64,000 nucleotides of DNA from Cyanomargarita calcarea GSE-NOS-MK-12-04C (GCA_019359595.1 JAHHGZ010000013.1:114827-178826); one strand, 5' to 3'; counted from the stretch's first letter, positions 44,963 to 53,931 are shown. A program made the numbers and translations. The notes: generated by a model from the letters alone, not told the origin.

Positions 44963-45521
44963 CAACATTACCTACCAGAATCAGCTAATAGCTGTGATTG
45001 TTTCCCACAAATTTAGTAAACCGGGTATTCACTTCTTCACGCCAGACGAATTATCGCAACAGTTAGGCTATATGCACCACCCCACGGGGAAAATTATCCC
45101 GCCCCACGTCCACAACCGTGTAAGCCGTGAAGTGCAATATACTCAAGAAGTTCTGTTTATCAGAAAAGGCAAACTGCGCGTAGACTTTTACAACGACCAG
45201 CAGCAATATCTAGAAAGTCGCATCTTAGAAGATGGAGATACGATCATGCTTGTCACTGGTGGTCATGGCTTTGAGGTTTTAGAAGAAATCGAAATGATTG
45301 AAGTTAAGCAAGGTCCTTACCTAGGTGAGCAAGATAAAACCAGGTTTGTGGGTATCACCGCAGAACAAGTCAAGGTCATTGAATTTAGTAATATCAATTC
45401 CGGTAGTGTCGGAATGATTAAAAAACCGCAGAAGCCCAGAGAGTATAAAATCCGAGGGAAGAGAAATAATTCCGGTGTAAACAGGTTTGATATAAGTTAT
45501 GAATCCGATTCCAGTAAATGA
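44955..45521 (+). CDS. Cupin-like protein in the sugar-modification operon
   Basis: This 188-residue protein has a single cupin-type beta-barrel: 'TGKIIPPHVHNRVSREVQYTQEVLFIRKGKLRVDFY' (His-x-His and Glu that could hold a metal) and 'LEDGDTIMLVTGGHGFEVLEEIEMIEVKQGPY'. The C-terminus is basic and reads through the start of the aminotransferase gene by 23 bases. Similar proteins accompany DegT aminotransferases and SAM methyltransferases in glycan clusters; an isomerase or regulator role has been suggested for some. Function is not certain. Confidence 0.75.
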   Translation: MIDNITYQNQLIAVIVSHKFSKPGIHFFTPDELSQQLGYMHHPTGKIIPPHVHNRVSREVQYTQEVLFIRKGKLRVDFYNDQQQYLESRILEDGDTIMLVTGGHGFEVLEEIEMIEVKQGPYLGEQDKTRFVGITAEQVKVIEFSNINSGSVGMIKKPQKPREYKIRGKRNNSGVNRFDISYESDSSK

Positions 45522-46614
45522 ACCACTATTAGACGGTAACGAGAAGAAATACCTATTTGAGTGTATTGAAACTGGCTGGATTTCTTCTGAAGGACCCTTT
45601 GTTAAGCAATTTGAAGACCAGTTTGCTGCCCGTGTGGGACGCAAACATGGCATAGCTGTCAGCAATGGTTCTGTGGCTCTCGACACCGCAATTGCAGCCT
45701 TAGAAATTGGTCAAGGTGATGAAGTCATTCTCCCCACATTCACCATTATTTCCTGTGCTGCTGCGATTGTTCGTGCTGGTGCTGTACCAGTAGTGGTGGA
45801 CTGTGACCCCGACACCTGGAATATGGATGTCAATCTAATTGAAGCAAAAATCACACCTAGGACAAAAGCAATCATGGTTGTTCATATCTATGGATTGCCT
45901 GTAGATATGGATTTGGTGCTGGCTTTGGCTGATAAATATGGACTGCAAATCATTGAAGATGCAGCCGAAATGCATGGTCAAACCTATAAAGGACGGTCCT
46001 GTGGTAGTTTTGGCGCTATCAGTACCTTCAGCTTTTATCCCAACAAGCACATTACGACCGGTGAGGGGGGAATGCTGGTCACAGATGATGACAAATTAGC
46101 AGAGCGTTGTCGTGCTTTACGCAATTTGTGCTTTCAACCCGAAAAACGCTTTGTCCATGAAGAGCTAGGCTGGAACTTTCGGATGACCAATTTGCAAGCC
46201 GCTGTTGGGGTGGCTCAACTAGAGCGATTAGACGAATTTGTGGCTCGTAAGCGTCATATGGGGCAACGATATACAGAACTTTTATCAGATATCCCAAGCT
46301 TACAGTTACCCAGGTCGCGAACTGACTATGCTGAGAATATTTATTGGGTGTATGCCTTAATTTTAAATGATGATGTGTCCTTCGGTACACAAGAGGTTAT
46401 GCAACGATTAGCTAAATATAAAATTGGCACTCGTCCATTTTTCTGGTGCATGCACGAGCAACCCATATTCCGAAAAATGGCGTTGTTTGATGGTGTATCT
46501 TGTCCTGTAGCAGAAAAAATTGCTCGTCGTGGTTTTTATATCCCTAGTGGGATGGCACTGAAGAATGAGCAAATTGAGCAAGTAGCTAAGATATTGCACG
46601 AATTATTTGCTTGA
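45499..46614 (+). CDS. DegT/DnrJ/EryC1/StrS family PLP-dependent sugar aminotransferase
   Basis: The 371-residue protein resembles GDP-perosamine synthase-like enzymes: 'IPVNEPLLDGNEKKYLFECIETGWISSEG' at the start, 'SNGSVALDTAIAAL', 'IIEDAAEMHGQTYKGR' (PLP-phosphate contacts) and the Schiff-base lysine Lys183 in 'FSFYPNKHITTGEGG'. It would transfer an amino group to a 4-keto (or 3-keto) nucleotide sugar. No matching dehydratase other than rfbB is in the window, so a dTDP-4-keto sugar diverted from the rhamnose route is one possible substrate. This gives a 4-amino-4,6-dideoxy sugar as a guess. Confidence 0.92.
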   Translation: MNPIPVNEPLLDGNEKKYLFECIETGWISSEGPFVKQFEDQFAARVGRKHGIAVSNGSVALDTAIAALEIGQGDEVILPTFTIISCAAAIVRAGAVPVVVDCDPDTWNMDVNLIEAKITPRTKAIMVVHIYGLPVDMDLVLALADKYGLQIIEDAAEMHGQTYKGRSCGSFGAISTFSFYPNKHITTGEGGMLVTDDDKLAERCRALRNLCFQPEKRFVHEELGWNFRMTNLQAAVGVAQLERLDEFVARKRHMGQRYTELLSDIPSLQLPRSRTDYAENIYWVYALILNDDVSFGTQEVMQRLAKYKIGTRPFFWCMHEQPIFRKMALFDGVSCPVAEKIARRGFYIPSGMALKNEQIEQVAKILHELFA

Positions 46615-46750
46615 ATATTGTACTCAAAGCCAAAATACAGTGCGTCTCTTTTAATCTACGTGTTTACCCACTTCCTTGTGGGGGTTTAATACCCCGACGT
46701 CTACAGGTCGCTTGTTTTGAGTTGGGGTTTGAATCCACAGGTCGAAACCT

Positions 46751-46772
46751 CTTCCTTCTTCCTTCTTCCTTC
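46751..46772. repeat. Heptameric tandem repeat (CTTCCTT)n
   Basis: Three copies of CTTCCTT lie between the aminotransferase and the methyltransferase gene, in a 307-base gap that holds no other feature apart from a CCCACTTCCTTGTGGGGG palindrome near 46668. Confidence 0.8.
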
Positions 46773-46921
46773 GTCAATGTAATTAGATTACTTTCAAAAT
46801 TAGCCAGTTTGTTGCATAAAATCTAATTTATTAAAGCAGACACGAAGAGATATGGGTACGTAGATGCCTGCGGTCAAGAAACAGGATCACAAATTTGACA
46901 AATTATATTGAGGAGTCTTCC

Positions 46922-47689
46922 ATGAGTGTATTTGGTAATTACGCCCGTTACTACGATTTGCTCTACCGTGATAAGGATTACGTGGGAGAAGCTAAATTTA
47001 TTCATCAATTGATTCAAACTTATGCACCCAATGCACAGAATATCCTAGAGCTAGGCTGTGGTACTCTTAACCACGCTGTGCTGCTAGCAAACGAGGGATA
47101 CCAAATTCATGGGGTGGACTTTAGCCTCTCAATGTTGCAAAAAGCAAGCGATCGCCTCGAAGAACTCCCGACAGAGTTAGCTTCAAAACTGAAATTTACC
47201 CACGGTGATATCCGTCTTTGCAGATTGAATGAGACTTTTGATGTTGTCGTATCTCTATTCCATGTCATTAGCTACCAGACAACCAATGAAGATTTACTGG
47301 CAGCTTTTACCACTGCTAAGGAGCATTTAAAACCTGGTGGAATTTTTATTTTTGATGTTTGGTACGGACCAGCGGTATTGACTGAACGTCCAGCAGTCAG
47401 AGTTAAACGTTTGGAAGACGAAGAAATACTTGTTACTAGAATCGCAGAGCCAGTAATGCATCCCAATGAGAATTTAGTAGATGTAAATTACCAAGTCTTT
47501 ATTAGGGATAAAAGTAGCAATGCAGTTGAGGAACTACAGGAAACTCATCAGATGCGCTACTTATTCAAGCCAGAGATTGAGTTGCTATTATCGGAAGTTC
47601 AGATTGAGGTTATTACCTGTTGCGAGTGGCTCACCAATCAAAATGCCGGATTTGATACTTGGGGCGTTTACTTCATAGGAGTAGTCTGA
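46922..47689 (+). CDS. Class I SAM-dependent methyltransferase
   Basis: The ATG at 46922 is chosen because a GAGGAG lies seven bases upstream; a TTG at 46895 is also in frame. The 255-residue protein opens 'MSVFGNYARYYDLLYRDKDY' and has motif I 'ILELGCGTLNHAVLLANEGY' near residues 40-59, 'VDFSLSMLQKA' and 'FDVVVSLFHVISYQTTNEDL' further on, as in UbiE/sugar N,N-dimethyltransferases (the DesVI/TylM1-like plan). Next to a sugar aminotransferase, methylation of an amino sugar is plausible. The downstream GT4 starts directly at its stop codon. Confidence 0.9.
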   Translation: MSVFGNYARYYDLLYRDKDYVGEAKFIHQLIQTYAPNAQNILELGCGTLNHAVLLANEGYQIHGVDFSLSMLQKASDRLEELPTELASKLKFTHGDIRLCRLNETFDVVVSLFHVISYQTTNEDLLAAFTTAKEHLKPGGIFIFDVWYGPAVLTERPAVRVKRLEDEEILVTRIAEPVMHPNENLVDVNYQVFIRDKSSNAVEELQETHQMRYLFKPEIELLLSEVQIEVITCCEWLTNQNAGFDTWGVYFIGVV

Positions 47690-48922
47690 ATGAAAGTAGC
47701 TGTATTTATAGCTGAAGAATTACCATCCAATGGGGGAAGCTATACATTTACAAGTGAAATTATTAACTCACTTATAAAATTAGCATCAGAGAGTAGCCAT
47801 ACATTTTTAGTATTTGGCTGGCAAAAAGAAATACCTCAGCAATTCTTGGGAGCAAAAAATATTTGTTATATATCTCTTTGGGATGGTATTACAAAAAGTT
47901 GGCTGTATGGCTTGAACGTAATTTTAAATACCATTTTTCAGAAATTACGATATCCCAAAACTAAGTTTAAAATAGAGAATTGGTACGAAAATTTTATTCT
48001 CTTACGTCCTCTGCAAAAACACGAAATTGATATTATTTGGAATATCTGTCCATATAGTCTTACAACAAAAATTCCCAATATCGTTACAGTGTGGGATTTG
48101 CAACATCGAATGCAGCCATACTTCCCAGAAGTAAGTACAGAAGGATGGAAATGGGATGAGCGAGAACAGTATTATTTAAAGACATTGAAACGAGCTTCGT
48201 TTATTATCACAGGTACAAACACTGCTAAAACTGAAATTGAACGCTTCTATGAAGTACCATCAGAGCGGATTAAGGTATTACCCTTACCCACACCTCAATT
48301 TGCCTTAAATCCGGCTCTTCGTAATGACAAATCTATCCGAGATAAATATAATCTTACAGATGAATATTTATATTATCCTGCTCAGTTTTGGCCTCACAAA
48401 AACCATGCCAATTTGTTGCTGGCTGTAAAATTATTAAAAGACAAGTATGACCTAAAATTTTCAGTTGTCTTTACTGGTTCGGACAAAGGAAACAAGGAAT
48501 ATATCAGGGAGATGGCAGCAAAACTAGATATATCCTTGCAAGTACATTTTCTTGGGTTCATACCTCAAGAAGATTTGATTTCCCTTTACCAAAATGCTTT
48601 TGCTCTTACCTTTGTGACCTTTTTCGGGCCTGATAATCTACCACCCTTGGAAGCATTTGCTTTGGGTTGTCCTGTGGTTGCTTCCAAAGTCTCTGGTGCG
48701 ACAGAGCAACTCCAAGATGCTGCTTTGTTAGTTGACCCTAAAAATCCCGAAGATATTGCCCTAGCCATTAAGTCACTCTGGGATGATATTAGTCTGCGTC
48801 AAACCCTTGTGCAACGAGGCTTCTTACGAGCATCTCAATGGAGTCAGGAAGATTATGTCAAAGGTATATTCTCAATTTTGGATGAATTTGCCACAATTCG
48901 ACGTTGTTGGGGTCAAAAGTAG
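47690..48922 (+). CDS. Family 4 glycosyltransferase
   Basis: The start ATG directly follows the TGA of the methyltransferase gene, so the two are coupled. The 410-residue enzyme has 'MKVAVFIAEELPSNGGSYTFT' at the N-terminus, 'IVTVWDLQHRMQPYFPEVST', 'YYPAQFWPHKNHANLLLAVKLL' and the donor-site variant 'TFFGPDNLPPLEAFALGCPVVAS', where the second Glu is present and the first replaced, as is usual in this subgroup. It would add a sugar, perhaps the methylated amino sugar, to the lipid-linked glycan. Confidence 0.92.
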   Translation: MKVAVFIAEELPSNGGSYTFTSEIINSLIKLASESSHTFLVFGWQKEIPQQFLGAKNICYISLWDGITKSWLYGLNVILNTIFQKLRYPKTKFKIENWYENFILLRPLQKHEIDIIWNICPYSLTTKIPNIVTVWDLQHRMQPYFPEVSTEGWKWDEREQYYLKTLKRASFIITGTNTAKTEIERFYEVPSERIKVLPLPTPQFALNPALRNDKSIRDKYNLTDEYLYYPAQFWPHKNHANLLLAVKLLKDKYDLKFSVVFTGSDKGNKEYIREMAAKLDISLQVHFLGFIPQEDLISLYQNAFALTFVTFFGPDNLPPLEAFALGCPVVASKVSGATEQLQDAALLVDPKNPEDIALAIKSLWDDISLRQTLVQRGFLRASQWSQEDYVKGIFSILDEFATIRRCWGQK

Positions 48923-49595
48923 AATACTACAAGTTTTTTGAAAAAGTTCTGATTATCATAGAAACTTTATAGTCAAAAAAGATACTGTAGTGTTATTATC
49001 GATGAAGCTTCTATCAAAGTAAGTTGCAATATTCTGTGCGTCCAGAAGTCTTACTTTAGCACGACGCTAATTAGTTAAGTAAATACTAATTGTAGCATTT
49101 ACCAAAAATTGTTGACGGCTGCCAATCGTTCAAAGTAATCCTCTTAGTGTGCATTACACCAAAGCTTTAACCGCAGCATTTACCAAAAATCGGAACGCGA
49201 ACTGAATACTCGAATACTCGCGCGACGAAGCGTTTAAAGGAGCATGCCTACAATTGGCAAGCGCAACGCGGCTATATCGCGTGTACTTGCTTTATAGCGA
49301 TTTTGCAATCGAATCATATTGTGACCTACTAGAAACTTCTCTCATCCTTCTTGAGAGCAGCCCAACTTGCACAGCATCAACCGCTACAAATCATAAAAAC
49401 ACGGGTTTCCCTTTCCCCCGTGTTTCTTAAAAGCCTTGAAATTCTCCCCCTTCCTTACCTAGCTTGCTTGGTGCATTGGCGTAGCTTTTGAAGAAAGATA
49501 TAGGGGTGGGAAAGAGGCTAGGGATTAGGTATAGCGTGCTTCTATTCAAATGTAACAAGACTTACGCGAAAAAAGCCTAACCAATATTTTATACA
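48923..49595. other. Gene-free 670-base stretch
   Basis: No gene is supported here. The sequence GCATTTACCAAAAAT occurs twice (about 49096 and 49173), and 49200-49300 contains GC-rich repeat fragments. A hairpin at 49397-49425 is listed separately. The promoter of the GT4 at 49596 may lie in the last 150 bases. Confidence 0.55.
49397..49425 (+). terminator. Possible hairpin terminator
   Basis: AAACACGGG (49397-49405) pairs with CCCGTGTTT (49417-49425) over an 11-base pyrimidine loop, followed by CTTAAA rather than a full T run. Similar GGGTTT-CCC hairpins end cyanobacterial genes, but the T tract is weak. Confidence 0.45.
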
Positions 49596-50771
49596 ATGCG
49601 TATCCTCAGTATTCATAATAAGTATCAAATTCGCGGTGGAGAAGATGAGTCTCGCGAATCAGAGGAACGGCTGTTGCGGACAATGGGTCACATCGTTGAC
49701 GTTTACGAAGAAGACAACTCGCGCATTGCAAAAATACCTTTACTGAATTTAGCAGCCAGAACTGTCTGGTCAAATGAGTCTAATAGCATAGTTAAAACTA
49801 GACTAGTGGAGTCAAAGACCGATATAGTTCATATCCAGAATTTTTTTCCCCTGATTTCTCCCTCAGTTTACTATGCAGCCAAGGATTCAGGAGTGCCTGT
49901 AGTCCAAACTCTGCGCAATTACCGTATATTGTGTCCCAATGGCTTATTCTTTCGCGATGGAAAGGTTTGTGAAGACTGCATGGGTAAGCCAATTCCTTAT
50001 CCGGGAGTATTACACGGTTGCTATCGCTCAAGTCGAGTAGCCAGCGCTACAGTCGCAACTATGTTGAGTGTCCACCATACTATGGGTACTTGGACAAAAT
50101 TAGTAGATGTCTACATTGCCCTGACTGAGTTCGCCAAACAGAAATTTATTCAGGGTGGATTACCAGCAGAAAAAATTGTTGTTAAACCCAACTTCGTCTA
50201 TCCCGATCCTGGTGTCGGTTCGGGTAGTGGTGGCTATGCTCTCTACGTAGGAAGGCTTTCAGAAGAAAAGGGATTAGATACTCTGCTAGAAGCTTGGGAG
50301 CAACTGTCCGTAAAGATACCGCTGAAGATTGTTGGGGATGGACCTTTAGCCTTGCAGGTAGCTGATTTAACAAAGCGACTCCCGCAAGTTGAATGGTTGG
50401 GACGCCAGGGCATTGAATCCGTTCATGCTTTGATGGGAGAAGCGAGATTTCTGATTTTTCCCTCGAAATGGTATGAAACCTTTGGTCGGGTAGCAGTCGA
50501 AGCATTTGCCAAAGGAACACCAGTAATTGCCTCTAAAATTGGAGCGATCGCCGAATTAGTTGAACACGGTCGTACAGGCTTGCACTTTGCCCCCGGTGAT
50601 TCAGCTTCCTTAGCAGGGGCTGTGGAATGGGCATTAGAGCATCTCGATGTACTCCAAAAAATGCGTTATTCCGCACGCTCTGAGTTTGAGGCAAAGTACA
50701 CTGCACAAAAAAACTATGACCGGATAATGCAGATATATTCCCAAGTCAGCGGTAAAAAACTAAATTTCTAA
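49596..50771 (+). CDS. Family 4 glycosyltransferase, paralogue of 9385-10572
   Basis: A 391-residue GT-B enzyme: 'MRILSIHNKYQIRGGEDESR', 'LRNYRILCPNGLFFRDGKVC' with the same Cys-rich block as the copy at 9385, and EX7E in 'PSKWYETFGRVAVEAFAKGTPVIA'. Long stretches match the other copy (for example KFIQGGLP and FRDGKVCEDC). Donor sugar unknown. It is oppositely oriented to its paralogue about 40 kb away. Confidence 0.92.
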   Translation: MRILSIHNKYQIRGGEDESRESEERLLRTMGHIVDVYEEDNSRIAKIPLLNLAARTVWSNESNSIVKTRLVESKTDIVHIQNFFPLISPSVYYAAKDSGVPVVQTLRNYRILCPNGLFFRDGKVCEDCMGKPIPYPGVLHGCYRSSRVASATVATMLSVHHTMGTWTKLVDVYIALTEFAKQKFIQGGLPAEKIVVKPNFVYPDPGVGSGSGGYALYVGRLSEEKGLDTLLEAWEQLSVKIPLKIVGDGPLALQVADLTKRLPQVEWLGRQGIESVHALMGEARFLIFPSKWYETFGRVAVEAFAKGTPVIASKIGAIAELVEHGRTGLHFAPGDSASLAGAVEWALEHLDVLQKMRYSARSEFEAKYTAQKNYDRIMQIYSQVSGKKLNF

Positions 50772-50791
50772 AAATGTTGGTGTATCTTGGT

Positions 50792-51313
50792 TTATCCCTT
50801 CCAAAATCCGTCGAGGGTGCGTTGCTTGTGCCGTTCAACTAGCGTCACGCAGTGAAGCTTTGGAAATCCAAGATTTCCGGTGTTCGCCAAACCGTCACCA
50901 GTAGAACCTGTTAGATTAGGTGTACAAAACCAAGCATTACAAGAGCGCTGGCTCTCGTAATGCTTGTTGAATCTCTGCCAGTGTGCAAAGACATACTGAC
51001 GAGCTTCACGGTTTACTGAAGTCTGAAAGACGTATCTCGCTGGCATTTTTTCATGATAAATTCCTCTCTTCGACGAGCCAAAACTAATCCCCCTAATGGG
51101 AAAAGCAAGCAAGTTATCAGGGAGCCGCCCTTTAAGGGTTAGAGGTACGGCTACGGGAATTATAAGTGATTTACTGAACCTGATATAAGCAACAATGAGC
51201 GCAAAATCTAAAATTTTATGACCACCCGACAATAAGCGAAGCATCAAAAAATACTGGTAGATTGTTGGTGGTACTTTTTTTAAACTGAAGTAGGGATTAG
51301 TCGCTACCTTCAA
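50792..51313 (-). CDS. Doubtful hypothetical protein behind the WecG gene
   Basis: A 173-residue frame overlaps the end of the WecG gene by 17 bases. Its first 70 residues contain a hydrophobic segment ('ILDFALIVAYIRFSKSLIIPVAVPLTL') and could be real. The second half runs through repeat-like DNA (inverted CGCTGGCTCTCG fragments) and resembles no family I know. It could be a degraded gene or chance. I report it only because the position and overlap would fit an operon partner. Confidence 0.3.
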   Translation of the reverse strand: MKVATNPYFSLKKVPPTIYQYFLMLRLLSGGHKILDFALIVAYIRFSKSLIIPVAVPLTLKGRLPDNLLAFPIRGISFGSSKRGIYHEKMPARYVFQTSVNREARQYVFAHWQRFNKHYESQRSCNAWFCTPNLTGSTGDGLANTGNLGFPKLHCVTLVERHKQRTLDGFWKG

Positions 51314-52088
51314 GGGAAACTTCTGAAACGCGATCCGCGCTCAGGAGTTGTTTTAATGCCAACCAGATAAAGGGTGGAATGGTTGTAGCATAGCGACGCC
51401 ATAGTCGGCGCGGTTCTTGAATCCAACGGTAAAGCCATTCTAGTCCTAAATCTCTGACTACACGGGGCGCACGCTTATGGATGCCTGCATACACCGGGAA
51501 CACTCCACCTAGCCCAATCATTACTCCCGAAATTTTACCCTTGTGGTGAGCCATCCAATTTTCTTGTTTTGGACACCCTAAAGATACTAATATTATACCA
51601 GCGCCGCTATCGTTAATCTTTTTAATCAGAGCTTCATCTTCAGCTTCAGTCAAAGGACGAAATGGTAAGGGTTCCATCGCTGCAATCTCAAGCAAAGGAA
51701 ATTCTTCCTCTAACCTGTTTTCCATCCGAGACAGAATTTCTGTTTGCGAACCCACAAAAAAAACACTTATATTTAGTGCTTGAGCGAGCTGACATAATCC
51801 TTGAAAAAGATCCATTCCCGCTACGCGGTTTTGATAACGCGCCCCCATCTGTCTCATCATCCACACTAAAGGCATCCCATCAGGTGTGACGATATCCGAA
51901 CTTTTTAAGATACTAGCAAACTCTGGATTCCAATAAGCTTCCATAAGCATATGCACGTTGGCTACACATACAGTCTTACTTTCACGGGCTTTTGCCCACT
52001 TAAGTATTGTTTGTATCTGCTCGTCTAAACGCAAGGCAGTAATCGGAAAATCAAGCACTCTTTGAGTAGGTGGAAAAACTCTAGCCAC
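51297..52088 (-). CDS. WecG/TagA/CpsF family glycosyltransferase (GT26)
   Basis: The 263-residue protein shows all GT26 motifs: 'VANVHMLMEAYWNPEF', 'SDIVTPDGMPLVWMMR' (the Asp-Gly-Met-Pro signature missing in the copy at 678), 'FFVGSQTEIL', 'LVSLGCPKQENWMAHH' and 'EWLYRWIQEPRRLWRRY'. It transfers an N-acetylmannosamine-type sugar onto a lipid-linked first sugar. It is the typical cyanobacterial form, whereas the copy at 678 is a divergent one. It faces the GT4 at 49596 tail to tail. Confidence 0.93.
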   Translation of the reverse strand: MARVFPPTQRVLDFPITALRLDEQIQTILKWAKARESKTVCVANVHMLMEAYWNPEFASILKSSDIVTPDGMPLVWMMRQMGARYQNRVAGMDLFQGLCQLAQALNISVFFVGSQTEILSRMENRLEEEFPLLEIAAMEPLPFRPLTEAEDEALIKKINDSGAGIILVSLGCPKQENWMAHHKGKISGVMIGLGGVFPVYAGIHKRAPRVVRDLGLEWLYRWIQEPRRLWRRYATTIPPFIWLALKQLLSADRVSEVSLEGSD

Positions 52089-52579
52089 TTAAATTCACTC
52101 CTTGTGTCACACAAAACATTGACGAACTGCCTAAATTATTGCCAATGTCGAAAAGGCAAGGTTTCATTGCTCCTTAGCTTTTACATACTTGGGTTATAGG
52201 CGACAGTTAACACATGGAGATGCAATAGCTTTGACAGTAAATTTTCTGCTTCCCTGGTAATACTTAAATCATCAGTCACTGTATATTAGTTTACTGTAAA
52301 TTTAATTACTTGTAGTCACAATTTGGCTAACTTTACACTATTTTCATGAATACTTCTCCATTTTTTCACATATTTATTAAAGTAGTGTGAAGTATAGGCA
52401 AAAAGAATATTTCTTTTAAAACTATTAAATGTATAAAAAAGAACTCTCAAGCACAAAACTCGCAAAATTATGATGCGTAAAGATTGCGAGTATGAAGCCT
52501 GGTTAAAATTTTTATTTAAAAAAGAATACTTGCAATATTTAATTTGATTGCTTGAATCTCTTTCTGGGTGAAGCTTTGA
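52089..52579. other. Gene-free AT-rich gap
   Basis: About 490 bases with no supported gene, no long palindrome and no tandem array. It would carry the promoter of the WecG gene on the - strand. Confidence 0.5.
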
Positions 52580-52819
52580 TTAATAGCTGAGAATGTCATC
52601 ACGTTGTTTTTGTTCTCGGAGAAAAACCAAAAAAAAGGGGAAGATTAAATTTTCTTCCCCTTGCTTGTTATTTTGATTGTTGTTTGACTTATTCGCTTCT
52701 TTGAGTTTCTGCCTTAGCATCTGTCTTTGCTTTTTGAGTTGTCGCTTTCTGGCTGAACCACCCCTACCTTTATCATTTCTACCTTCTCTGCGGGGAGACT
52801 CCCATCTCTTAAGTCGCAT
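52580..52819 (-). CDS. Small basic hypothetical protein
   Basis: The 79-residue frame has AGAAGGAA about a dozen bases before its ATG. Residues 1-55 are extremely basic ('MRLKRWESPRREGRNDKGRG', then KRQLKKQRQMLRQKL) and would bind RNA or DNA, and this part looks like a real coding region. The last 25 residues are encoded by a terminator-like hairpin and following DNA, so the true end may be different from the stop at 52580. I do not recognise the family. Confidence 0.45.
   Translation of the reverse strand: MRLKRWESPRREGRNDKGRGGSARKRQLKKQRQMLRQKLKEANKSNNNQNNKQGEENLIFPFFLVFLREQKQRDDILSY
52627..52662 (-). terminator. Intrinsic terminator on the - strand inside the small basic ORF
   Basis: AAGGGGAAGA (52635-52644) and TCTTCCCCTT (52653-52662) are exact complements; on the - strand the stem is followed by eight T. 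This is a strong factor-independent terminator. It would end a transcript starting near 52830, before the stop of the frame annotated there. Confidence 0.75.
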
Positions 52820-53279
52820 AATGATTCTTATTCCTTCTAAAAAAATTAGCTGAGAATTAGAGAAAAAATTTACCCAACTGCAAAATTTTTTATTGCAACC
52901 GCTATATCTATTTTACATTAGACTTACGCTATCGTCAAATTAAGATTTTAGAGAGCAAAAACCGATTCGTTGATTTCGGGTATTTTAACTAAAAAATCTA
53001 CTACCCAAGTAAGTTTTTTAAGTTGGTTTTGATGTATGCGAATTATACATTAACAACTATCCGGATTATTTTCAATATTCTTAAGCAGTATCTATAAAAT
53101 CTATCTTATGACTGACGACAACAAATAGATTCTGACTAAACATACTTAAATATACATTATTTTTTTATATCGTCCGGAATTAAATAGATGAGTTAAAAAT
53201 TAAATCTGTGATTTAATTTAATAATTAAAATTGTCGTTAAAAAATATGAGGGGTGAACCTTCTTGAAATTTCTCTTCTT
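52820..53279. other. Gene-free AT-rich gap
   Basis: No gene, no tandem array and no strong hairpin are visible. The stretch 53100-53230 is over 75 percent A and T by eye. Confidence 0.5.
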
Positions 53280-53530
53280 TGGCTTTTTCTAGCCTTTGGC
53301 TACGCGTCCTACCGAAGCGGAAGGCGTATCCCTAACGGGACGCTTGCGACGAGAGCGCCTATGGCGTACTTGGCGGTTCAATCCTTTATCCATCAAAATT
53401 AATGTGACAGACTACTGGTCTATGTCATTAATTTTGAGGCGTTGGTTGGATGTTGAAAACCTTGTAGAGAGACGAAATTTTGCGTCTCTACATCCATCAA
53501 AATTAATGACATGGAGTACTAGTAGTCGTT
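53280..53530. repeat. Cluster of dispersed palindromic repeats
   Basis: Three parts can be seen. (1) CGTCCTACCGAAGCGGAAGG (from 53307), also at 12220. (2) TCAAAATTAATG arms near 53395, again as a reverse complement near 53428 and once more near 53497; 35089 and 9052 carry fragments. (3) TGTAGAGAGACGAAATTTTG at 53463-53492, part of the widespread TGTAGAGACG...CGTCTCTACA palindrome. The open frame on the + strand is a by-product of these repeats. Confidence 0.7.
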
Positions 53531-53539
53531 AATTGATGG

Positions 53540-53752
53540 TTTCCATCCAGCAAAACTTGCTCAAACTGTGGAACCAAAAAAGAAACACTCGAACTTAAAG
53601 AACGAATGTTTAAATGTGGTCATTGTGGTTTTGAGATTAACGTCTCAGTTTGTACCTATCCGCTCCTTTTGGTGGTGAGTGCCTGTGGATCAGATAGTGC
53701 CGACACCACCACAAATGTTGCAGGAATTAAGCATCAGGCTACCGATGAATAG
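53540..53752 (+). pseudogene. Remnant of an IS200/IS605-type TnpB (zinc-ribbon end)
   Basis: Seventy in-frame residues match the C-terminus of TnpB/OrfB: 'FPSSKTCSNCGTKKETLELK', then 'RMFKCGHCGFEIN', the four-Cys zinc ribbon, and a tail with 'SACGSDSADT' before TAG, as in the ACG...S...T...K tails of full TnpB proteins. There is no start codon and the RuvC-like nuclease part is missing. The remnant is an insertion-sequence fossil next to the palindrome cluster. Confidence 0.82.
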
Positions 53753-53849
53753 ATTCGTCTACTCATAAGTAAGTCTTATGTAATGCTTAACTGAGTATGG
53801 TTCAAGGCAAATTACTTATAACCTTTAATTTCTCAAACCTTACAATTAG

Positions 53850-53931
53850 TGGGCAGGAGGAGAATCGAACTCCTATACCTTTCGGTGCCACATTTTGAGT
53901 GTGGTGCGTCTACCAGTTTCGCCACCCGCCC
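53850..53931 (-). tRNA. tRNA-Leu (anticodon CAA)
   Basis: An 82-base class II tRNA. The acceptor stem GGGCGGG pairs with CCTGCCC (one G-T), discriminator A. The anticodon loop CTCAAAA between CCACA and TGTGG gives CAA, reading UUG. There is a long variable arm and a TTCGATTC T-loop; no CCA is encoded. Its first 22 bases overlap the stop end of the M48 gene. Confidence 0.95.

Noticed and set aside
53296..53532. 78-codon + strand frame
   Set aside because: It consists entirely of dispersed palindromic repeats found elsewhere in the window.
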